A stretch of 64,000 bases of DNA from Thermothielavioides terrestris NRRL 8126 (Eukaryota; Ascomycota; Sordariomycetes; Sordariales; Chaetomiaceae). The stretch's first letter is position 1; the number at the start of each line of letters is the position of its first letter. A program made the position numbers and the translations under genes. The stretch is taken from contig NC_016461.1 in assembly GCF_000226115.1 (NCBI RefSeq), forward strand, positions 1,364,001 through 1,428,000, given 5' to 3'. The notes below the pieces were generated by a model, which was given only the letters and a program-made list of their open reading frames with translations, searched no databases and was not told the origin of the DNA. Shown in pieces: positions 56,046 to 64,000 of the stretch.

Positions 56046-58662
56046 TCACCCGTCAGCGCCACCGGTGGGCGTTATATCCCTCTTCCCGAACCGCGCACCC
56101 AACCCGCCGATATCCCTCCTAAAGAACTTGCCAATATTTTTCAGGTTCTCATTGATCGTCGCTTTCTCGCCCTGCGCCGCACCCCCGGCCCCACCCGCCC
56201 CAGGCACTCCTCCCGCGGCCGTGGTTCCCATCCTCTCGACCCCGTCCCGCGCCGCGTTCAGCAGCTTCTCCCCCAGCGACGCGGCATCGAAGCGGCCCTG
56301 CAACCCAGCGCTCGCCGCGGCCGCCGCGCCGCTGTTGCTCGCGATCCCCGCGCTGCCCAGCCCGCCCGAGGATCCGGCGGCCATGAGGGGCGTGAGCAAG
56401 GGCGAGCTCTGCACGAGCGGCACGGACGAGCCCTCGCGGTGGATCGCAAACAGCTCCAGGAGGTAGGCATGGTCCTGCTTGCGCACGCCCTTGAGCTCGA
56501 GGATCTTGCGGAAATTGGTGTCGGACCGGTCGCCGATGTGGATCAGGTAGGCCTGCACGAGGCCCTCGGGAGGGGATGGGCGGACCTGCAGAGTTTTGAG
56601 CAGCGGATCGACGCGCGTCATGGATTGGTTGACGCGCTTGACGAAACCTGCGGGAGGCGGGGCCGCTGGCTGGGTCGCGGCGGGGTTGTTATGGTAGGAG
56701 AGGAGGTTTTCGAGTGATTTCGTCAGGACGTATTTGTCGAGCAGCATTTGTTCGGCGCCGACCTCGCCGATGGGGCGGCATTGAACAACGTTCGTGAGGT
56801 AGGCTGTGGCGAGGTGCTCGACCAGGTTGTCGCAGAAGGCTCGGGCGTACTGATGCTTGATGACCATGGGTAGGATCTCTTGGGCTTTGCCGTTTATGTG
56901 CTTGAGGAGCTCGCCGACGTACGAGCTCTGGTCGCTGACGCTCTCCATCCGGCTCCAGTTGGTATTCTTCATCTCGCGCCACGCCCCCTCACAGTCGAGC
57001 TCGGCCTTGGCCACGAGCGCCATGACGGCAGCGCTGGCGACGCCCAGGAAAGCATCGGATTGAGCGGAGAGGTCCACTCTTGAGGCCATTTCCGGGTCGA
57101 TCCGCTTCTTGATGCTCTCTTCCAGCTGGTTGGTATTGACGTGCCAGAAATCGGCCGTGTTAAGGACAAGAACGATCTCTCGAATCGGTGGCCCTTGCGG
57201 TCCACCGCGTTGGAGGAAGTTGAGGAGGACCTGTTGGGCATACTCGTCCAGATACTTTGCCAGCGTCTTGCTGAGATCGAGCAGTCGCTCGCCGGTAGAC
57301 AGCTTGGCACACTGCGAGAGCGTAAGCTTGTAGAAGTGGAACAGCTCGATCGCGGACGGGACAACAGCCTGCGGCGAGAATTCCTCGTCGGCAGGTATAA
57401 TCGGTTGCGTCTTGTACTTGGGGATCATGCTCGCCAACGCCTTGTCTTGCGATTCGACCCACAAGCTCAGGTAGGGCTCAAAGGCGACGGATATCGAGCC
57501 GTTGAAGTTCTGTATCCTGTCGTCCGCCGAGCTTAGGGTATCGATGCTCGCCCGAGGATCACTGGCGAACCGCCTCTCTAGGCTCTGCTCAAAGTCCATG
57601 GTCTCCTGGAGGCAGCTGAGCAGCAGGTTGACGTCGAGCTTGGCGCCGTCGATCCGGCGAAGGCTCTTCTCCAAGATTCCTTTGAAGTCCTCTCGGGTAC
57701 CGTCACAAAAGGCCATGGCTAGCGTTTCGCTGACGCGCCAGTGCGGGGGGAATATGGCGGCGTGCTCGTCCTCGTGCGTCTTGAGCATGCGCTTGAACCA
57801 GGCGTAGCGTCGGCCGATGTTGTCCAGGCTGCCTGCCTCGTCGTTGCCGCGGAAGACCTGGCGATACTCGCGCAACTCCGTGTTGACATACCACGTAACC
57901 AACCTCGTCTTGGCGTGTTCGCCCAGGGCGTCCATGACCAGGCAGGCTTCGACCAGCATGGCGCGGCGCGCCGTCACCTCGCCCTTGGCGAAAGCCATCT
58001 CGAAGTCCTCGCAAACCTGCTCGAGCAGCTCGCGCTGCAGCTCGCTGACATTGCGGCTCAACACGGCAATCTGCTCGATGCTGCGGTAGCTGTTGAAGTG
58101 GCGCATCAGCTGCAGCACGGCCTGCAGCAGGCCGGCGCATTCGCGATACTGGCGGGTGCGGGCGAGCCCGCGGAGCTGCTCGTAGGCCGTCGTCAACATC
58201 TGGAGGCGCTTCAGTGCGGTCATGCTCAGCGTCAAGTTCCGCTTGGTGGCGTCGAGGCGTTTGATGTCGGCAGTCATGACGGTGATGTCTCGCTCGGTTT
58301 GCAGCGCGCGGCTGCGCACGTCCTCGATGCGCCGGAAGAGCGAGGCCAGCTCAGCCTGGGCCGACTGCATTCGCTCCAGCGACGAGTTGGGCCCGTAAGC
58401 TTGGGCGACCTCGAGGGCGGCGATCGACTGCGAGAGCTCATCTTTGCGCTGCCGAATCGTCGTCGAGACGCGGGCGACCGAGGACACGGTGGACGGGTGC
58501 GAGAATAGGAGGTTCAGATGCGCTATCGGGTCGTACTCCACTGCCGGCCGGGAACATGTCAGTACAAAAAGACACATCCTGCCTGCTCACAGCTGGCGCC
58601 ACGAAGCCCGCAGCGCAATTACCTGAATCAAGAGACGCCGACTCTGCAAGTGCCGCGTTCAT
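56046..58662 (-). CDS. VPS53: GARP complex subunit Vps53
   Basis: Subunit of the Golgi-associated retrograde protein tether that captures endosome-derived vesicles at the trans-Golgi. Exons (minus) 58662-58623 (40 bp) and 58540-56046 give 844 residues. The joined N-terminus reads LDSVEYDPIAHLNLLFSHPS, a Vps53 hallmark, followed by coiled-coil helices (VARVSTTIRQRKDELSQSIA, LASLFRRIEDVRSRALQTER, ITVMTADIKRLDATKRNLTL) and LMRHFNSYRSIEQIAVLSRN. The C-terminal half includes REIVLVLNTADFWHVNTNQL and LLDKYVLTKSLENLLSYHNN, and a Gly/Ala-rich tail follows. The donor GTAATT at 58622 is chosen because it gives the correct phase; an alternative GTGAGC downstream does not. Confidence 0.93.
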
Positions 58663-60650
58663 GTTGCCTCGGACGCTTGGTCTCTCGTGGTGCACTGTCC
58701 CGAGCGGTTCAAGATCATTGGTGGCGGGTGTCATCAGAAACCCACAGGGAGGAAGGGGGTACCTTACCTGGTAATTACCGACAAACACAGATGGGCCTTT
58801 ACACAGCCACCAGCTAGGGTACAGTACACAACCATGGTAAATTACCCAGCAAGTTACAGTACCGTATCGTACCCGTAATTTTCGCAGCAGATCCATCAAG
58901 TGCCTTACAGCAGGTATACAAATACAAGTACCCTATGGTAAGATACATGCACCAACATACGGAGGACCTCGGTGCCTGCCACCAGTCGACAGGTAGACAG
59001 GCGGTTACTCCGTCCTTGGGCATGACTTTTGAGGTTATAGGCCATTTACACCGTCAGCAGTAGATTAACATCACCACGACTGTTTGTTCACCACCGACGT
59101 TATTGGCACAGTTTAGGATGGTCTAAACACCAAAACAGGGGGAGATAGAGAATGAGAAGCGGAACAAACCAAGGACACCGTGCCAGATCTGTTGTTATTA
59201 TTGAGAAGAAAACGAGAAGAAAAAGAAGCAAAGCCAGATGATCACTGCATCGTGCCGTGTAAAGATAACCTGGAAGGTATTTGAGACTTCCAAGCGCGCC
59301 CCCTATCCCCCCCAAAAGCCCACCCTTCCTCCTCCTTCTTTTTTCTGTTACTGAAAGTTGCCTGACTCCCTAGCCAGCCACAAGACTTCCACTGCTAAAT
59401 TTGTCTAGTTGTACTTTCCGACCCGGCTGGGCAGCGGGAACGAAGGACACAGCCAGCAAAATCAAACACTCCTGGAAACAGCTGCCAAGTCCCTGGGGAT
59501 GGCGGAGTCAAGCCGAATGACTCGCTGGAACGGTTTAAGCCAGAGTGCAAAGCAACTCCGGAAAGAAACGCAACTTGTGCACGATGTTTGTCGGGTCTGC
59601 CGTCCGCTAGGGTGACCTGGGAAAGACGGTGCGACGGACGGCGGCTGTTCCGTCCGCGAGAAAGAAGCGGAACAAAATGAGTTATCAACTTGTCGTCTTT
59701 TACGATCCCACGTTATGATAAGTCCCGGGTGTCATGGTTCTCCTGTACCAGCTGATCAGTTGGGATGTAGCGCCCCGAGAAGTACGCATAGAGGCAGTCA
59801 GCCAGCAGGACATCAAGAACTCGGTAAGGTGGATCAAGCATCCGGATGTAGCGCTCGACGCCGACGCCGCTGAGTTTTACTTCATGCTGACGATGGCCAA
59901 GGCCCGCATACGCCGCCCCAGCGAGCCGCCGGGCGATGAAGCACTACACGGAAGCGCTGGAGCCGCTCGGCTGGTCAAGAGGTCCCGTATGACCGAGCGC
60001 AGATTAACTCTGCATCTTTAGCTTAAACACAGACATAGAGGGGTATATTTATTCAACGCATAATTCATTTCAAGTTCAAGCAATTGGCCAACTCGTCCTG
60101 GAGCTCGGTCATCTCTCCCTGCTCATGTACTCTGACTGAAATCTCGCTGACGCCGAGCGATGCTTAGAATTACCTGCCGGTCCCCCCTGATGTGGAAGCA
60201 CTATTAATACGAGTTACACCAGCTAAGTAAGGCGGGAGTTCAGAAGCTTTTTTTTCTTTCTTTTTTTAAGAAAGAGGAAAGAAGAAAGATTGAAAGAAAT
60301 CTCGTCGCCAGGATGTCCTGGTAGCGCTGAAGCACCAGGCAACCAGGGCGGTCGAAGATACAGGGTCTCCGAGGCGGCTCGAGTCCTTTACTTGTACCCC
60401 TGAGGCACAGTTATTTCGTTGTTGTCAGCTCTTTCCCAAGTAGATTCCATTTTCGCCTCACTGTTAGTCAACTAGGTAGTGATGGCGAAGAGCAGGTGGC
60501 TAATCGTAACTGTTTAAAGAGACATTACCATATCTATCTACCCACCTGCGTCCGCGCACAATGCGGTATTCAAGCGTGGTCCAAGCTGGCCAGACTATCC
60601 GGACTTGTTTTCGGTGAGCCATGGCCAGCACTTCTGCACTTGCTCACATC
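58663..60650. other. Intergenic, 2 kb, with GTAC-rich and purine/pyrimidine stretches
   Basis: About 58758-58945 is dense in GTAC/TACC words upstream of VPS53. An 87-95 codon frame at 59734-60021 is unrecognised. A T-rich then A/G-rich hairpin-like tract lies at about 60247-60298. No supported gene is present. Confidence 0.5.
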
Positions 60651-61334
60651 TCACTCCTTCGTCTCTAGCAACTTCACCAGCGCCTCCCACGCCTCCACAA
60701 TATCCCCCCTTCGGTCCGACCACAACCCTAGGCCGTTGGCTCCGCCGTCAGCCTGCCCTTGTCTCCGCCGCGACCAAAGCTCCAAGTCCTCTCCCCGCGT
60801 CGCGCGCCCCACCACCTCCCTCGACGGAAACGACAGACACACGGCCGGCTCCACGACACGCATGCGTAAGCCGCCGCCGAGCACGGTGCGCAGCTGCTCG
60901 GCGCACTTGCCGCCGCCGTGGCCGCCGTACGTGACGATGACGGCCGGCTTGCCGCGCCACTCGTGGTAGAGATAGTCGATCGCGTTCTTGAGCCCCGCCG
61001 GGATGCCCCAGTTGTACTGGGGGCTGACGAAGATGAAAGCGTCGAGCGCGGCGACGCGCGCGGCCCACTCGCGGGTGTGCGCGTGCGCGTACTCGGCGGG
61101 GGAGTGGATCTCGGCCGGCAGGCCCGGTTCGTCGAACAAGGGGAGGTTGAGGGTCCCGACATCGATGTGGTCGAAGGTGATGGCGCGGGCGGAGGCCGTC
61201 GTTGCGGATGGGGGAAGAGACTCGCGGTGGGCTTCGATGGCCTCCAGGACGAAGGCGGCGACTTGAGGAGCCACGCGCATGGCGCGTTGGCTACCGCTTA
61301 TGATCCCGACGCTGAAGGTTTTGGGGGAGGACAT
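60651..61334 (-). CDS. NADPH-dependent FMN reductase / quinone reductase family protein
   Basis: Flavodoxin-like NAD(P)H:FMN or quinone reductase, probably cytosolic and related in type to yeast Lot6. Single exon, 227 residues. The N-terminal phosphate-binding loop is VGIISGSQRAMRVAPQV, then the family core IDVGTLNLPLFDEPGLP, AALDAFIFVSPQYNWGIPAG and LKNAIDYLYHEWRGKPAVIV. The SPQYNWGIPAGLKNAIDY block binds the flavin isoalloxazine edge. TYGGHGGGKCAEQLRTVL with a Gly-rich turn follows, then a variable C-terminus. ATG 61334 (AACCATGTCC, protein MSSPKTF) is chosen; a further ATG 12 codons upstream is in frame but lacks a good context. Possible roles are quinone detoxification and redox sensing; the substrate is not determinable. 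Confidence 0.9.
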   Translation of the reverse strand: MSSPKTFSVGIISGSQRAMRVAPQVAAFVLEAIEAHRESLPPSATTASARAITFDHIDVGTLNLPLFDEPGLPAEIHSPAEYAHAHTREWAARVAALDAFIFVSPQYNWGIPAGLKNAIDYLYHEWRGKPAVIVTYGGHGGGKCAEQLRTVLGGGLRMRVVEPAVCLSFPSREVVGRATRGEDLELWSRRRQGQADGGANGLGLWSDRRGDIVEAWEALVKLLETKE

Positions 61335-62784
61335 GGTTGCTGGGGAGGCCGGCGGAACGGCAGAGAACAATGGCAGGATATCCGTACGACGCCCAAGATA
61401 GTATAATATGAGATAACGTTAGAGGAGATACATTAAACCGGCCAAGTCGGATGCTCTGCCCTTAAATACAAAATCCGAGGGATCACCGCGCAACTTATGT
61501 ATCCACCCGTTCACAGTCCGGGGCTGGACTGTACACTAGAACCCTGATGGGGATGGAGCTTCGCCCAGTCTGAAGAGGCATGTGGCATTGCGTGTTCCAC
61601 GATGGCTTGCCAGACGCACCTTCTCAGGTGGGTAGGTGAAATCTTCATGGTCGTGAATTATGTGATAGGCGAAGTGAAGTCGCTGAACCCTGGCATCAAC
61701 CCGCTCACTGACCAATCAGCGGCCCGTCAAGCAGACATATCGCCGAATCTCCGAATATGTCCGCTGCTCCCGGAGACTTGACTCACGTTTGCTGCATACA
61801 ACCGCATCCAAAGTCGGAGTTGTAGTCGCATGGCATGCAGAGGAAATTCACGCAGGGCATTGAAGGCACAAGATGACGCGTCTGTATCGGTCAGCTACAA
61901 GGGACTCCCAGGATTTTCTCGGCAGCTCGCCATTGCGCTTTCCGTTTCGAAGCGCGGCATGAGTCCGCATTTTGGCACTGGTGCAAAGGAAATAGGCAGG
62001 TCCGAAAAGTTTCGCTGACCATCGAGCAGCCTCCGATCCAGGGTGATCCCTCAGATCCTTGGCGACTGATACACTACTTGTGGTCGACTTGCCTTCGACT
62101 GCAGCCTCGCCGCCTCAGATAACCAGTAACTGAGTGACGCATCTTAGGAGTCAAGTGAGGATGGAGAAGCATATCTGACGCTGGCTCACGGTCGTTGACA
62201 CCGTTTCTAAACTCACATTCGTGGAACATAGCGAGTTGACCTTCTACTATGTCCCAAGTGCTTGCGTGTCACATGGCAGCTGTTGACTTGGAATTCACTT
62301 CCTTTCCAAATCGGGTATCAGGTTACGGCGTCCTTGGGGAAGATTGCCCTGGTTTGCGCGTTCGTTTATGGCTGTTCAGGTTCAAGCACAAATTACCGAC
62401 TACAAAGGCAAATGGGAAAGTTGACGCCGCTACAGAGGTCGAAATGTCCCATCGTCACATACGCGGTCCAGCTTAAGGTTTACGCGAGTGTCCTCCGTAA
62501 TGTTGTGGACTGGACGGAATACGGAATAGTTAGTTAATCCGTTTGCCGCCATGAAGACTTGATGGCACCTCGACCGCCTTTTAGGCACACCCCAGGGGTC
62601 TCTCTGCTCCACGCGGCTGCCTGCCAAGCACTGATGATTGGTGACTGCAACAACATCACCTTGCTTCCGCAATCTGGACGGACGAAACCTTCAAAACCCC
62701 GGCACTCCGGAGTGTCGTCGGTTCTTGCGCGCCAGCAAGAAAGAGGACCAGCACGTTACCATCCACGATGCCACATCCGACATC
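61335..62784. other. Intergenic, nothing recognised
   Basis: 1.45 kb between divergent genes. GACGGAATACGGAATAG and AATCCG words (62512-62540) recall the TACGGA motif family. No conserved frame was recognised. Confidence 0.5.
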
Positions 62785-64000
62785 ATGGATACCACTGCCG
62801 CAGCCTCGACGCTGACCCGGCAACGCTTCAGCGTGGCTGTCCTGTCGCTTGCCGCAGCCGCGACGCTGGGCTACTTCTGCTACCGCATCTACAGCCCGCC
62901 GCTTCCCGAGCCATCTCCCGACCGTCGCCTCCACCGGAGCAACGCGGTCCGCCACCGCCGGCGCTCGCTTCCAGATGTCACCCACACACATGCCCACACA
63001 CACGCCAACGATCGCGGCCGTGACCGCGAACCTTCCGAGGCGTCCACCACGTCGGCCGAGACCCAGCCGGACGAGAACATCGACGTCAACACGGTCCGCC
63101 CTTTGAACGACGCCGAGACTGTCGCCGATGAGCACGTGCTCGACGACAACTGGTACGACGACGCCAACAATCAGTTCGGCGGCCTGCAACAACGCGCAGG
63201 CCAGAATATTGTCAGTTTGCTCTTCCGTGTTTCCGAGGACAACGCCCGTCGCAACGCCTACGTCCACCGAGGATGCCAGTGCAACAGCTGCGGCGTTACG
63301 CCCATTCGCGGCATCCGCTACCGCTGCGCCAATTGCGTCGACTTCGACCTCTGCGAGGCGTGCGAGTCGCAGGGCTTCCACATCAAGACGCACGTCTTCT
63401 ACAAGATCCGCGTCCCCATCCCGCGACTGGGCGCCCGCCAGCTGCAGCCCACGTGGTACCCCGGCGACCCCGATAACTGCCTGAGACCTCTCCCCAAGCA
63501 CCTGATGCCCAGGCTGTCTAAGGAGACCGGCTTCGAGCGCCCCGAGCTTGAGGCCCTCTGGGAGCAGTGGACCTTCATGGCGAACACTGAGTGGCGAGAG
63601 GACCCGGATGAGCTCGGCTTGGCGATGGACCGGAAGACGTTCGAGCGCTATCTGGTGCCATCGGGCGGCTACAGGCACATCGCTCCGAATCTGCTGCACG
63701 ATCGCATGTTTGCCTTTTACGATGACAACAACGACGACCTCATTGGCTTCTCCGAGTTTCTCCGCGGCACCGCCTATCGCAAAAGGAAGGACAGACTCCG
63801 CAGGATATTCAACGGCTACGACATCGACGGTGATGGTTACGTCAGCCGCCGCGATTTCTTGCGCTTATTCCGAGCATACTACGTCGTGTTCAAACATCTC
63901 CACAAGGACATCGTCGATGGTCTCGATGACCAGCTCATGAGCTCCACCGATGTCGAACAGCTGGTGACCAGTAGGCAACCGCTGAGCAGTCTATTCGGCC
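62785..64000 (+). CDS. ZZ zinc finger plus EF-hand membrane protein (3' partial)
   Basis: Fungal protein of unknown role. The frame from ATG 62785 is open for 405 codons and runs off the window. An N-terminal membrane segment (FSVAVLSLAAAATLGYFCY, about residues 15-33) is followed by a His/Arg-rich disordered stretch (THTHAHTHANDRGRDRE). A ZZ-type zinc finger spans about residues 164-210: CQCNSCGVTPIRGIRYRCAN, CVDFDLCEACE and the His pair in GFHIKTH. Two EF-hands follow, DDNNDDLIGFSE (about 313-324) and DIDGDGYVSRRD (about 346-357), both with the Asp/Asn calcium ligands at positions 1, 3 and 5. The combination suggests a calcium-responsive membrane-anchored adaptor; localisation is not clear. 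The ATG is preceded by GACATC. Confidence 0.82.
   Translation, partial: MDTTAAASTLTRQRFSVAVLSLAAAATLGYFCYRIYSPPLPEPSPDRRLHRSNAVRHRRRSLPDVTHTHAHTHANDRGRDREPSEASTTSAETQPDENIDVNTVRPLNDAETVADEHVLDDNWYDDANNQFGGLQQRAGQNIVSLLFRVSEDNARRNAYVHRGCQCNSCGVTPIRGIRYRCANCVDFDLCEACESQGFHIKTHVFYKIRVPIPRLGARQLQPTWYPGDPDNCLRPLPKHLMPRLSKETGFERPELEALWEQWTFMANTEWREDPDELGLAMDRKTFERYLVPSGGYRHIAPNLLHDRMFAFYDDNNDDLIGFSEFLRGTAYRKRKDRLRRIFNGYDIDGDGYVSRRDFLRLFRAYYVVFKHLHKDIVDGLDDQLMSSTDVEQLVTSRQPLSSLFG

Noticed and set aside
62656..63699. 347-codon minus-strand frame
   Set aside because: It lies opposite the ZZ/EF-hand gene, whose zinc and calcium motifs show that the plus strand is coding.
1..64000. Secondary-metabolite cluster, CRISPR array, phage or plasmid features
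   Set aside because: No synthase, array, integrase or replication genes; the gene content is nuclear fungal housekeeping.

Overview
The window is nuclear DNA of a filamentous ascomycete (Pezizomycotina). The gene set fits Sordariomycetes, probably Sordariales and possibly a Chaetomiaceae-like species, although the family is a guess from overall style. Evidence: GC-rich coding DNA; short introns (about 50-160 bp) with GTRNGT donors, CTNAC branch sites and YAG acceptors; and fungus-typical genes (MDM12 of ERMES, a Zn2Cys6 regulator, fused betaine-lipid synthase, choline sulfatase, a CYT-18-type mitochondrial tyrosyl-tRNA synthetase).

Layout. 1-9.9 kb: a chromodomain/AT-hook protein cut by the window edge, a PQ-loop MPDU1 homologue, choline sulfatase, Mediator MED8 and a GFA/CENP-V-type zinc protein with micro-exons, all on +. 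11.8-18.8 kb: a secreted Ser/Thr/Ala-rich protein, RNase P subunit RPP1 (-), a small zinc-ribbon protein and an RMD1/RMD8 (DUF155) membrane protein. 19.3-31.6 kb: a compact housekeeping block with a BRCT/AT-hook protein (-), MDM12 (+), VPS28 (-), NOC2 (+) and a DUF726 lipase-like protein (-). 31.6-34.3 kb is a gene-poor stretch rich in short AGGTAGGTACCT-type motifs. 34.3-47.5 kb: a membrane RING-H2 protein (+), SAGA subunit ADA3/NGG1 (-), BTA1 (+) and a Zn2Cys6 factor (+). 49.7-64 kb: SDHD/SDH4 (-) divergent from mitochondrial TyrRS (+) with an inverted-repeat element between them, then NPR2 (-), VPS53 (-), an FMN reductase (-) and a ZZ/EF-hand membrane protein (+) that runs off the end.

There is no biosynthetic cluster, CRISPR array, phage or rRNA, and I recognised no tRNA. 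Most genes are unlinked housekeeping functions: chromatin and transcription (chromodomain, MED8, ADA3), ribosome and RNA processing (NOC2, RPP1), trafficking and nutrient signalling (VPS28, VPS53, NPR2), and mitochondria (MDM12, SDHD, TyrRS). Two genes concern sulfur/phosphorus-sparing metabolism of quaternary amines: choline sulfatase and betaine-lipid synthase. The most unusual sequence-level signals are the inverted-repeat element in the SDHD/TyrRS promoter region, the 13-18 bp micro-exons, the recurring intergenic AGGTAGGTACCT and TACGGA(G/A)TAC words, and a nonapeptide repeat tail on the TyrRS. Splice coordinates were worked out by eye from reading frame, splice consensus and remembered family conservation; no search was run.
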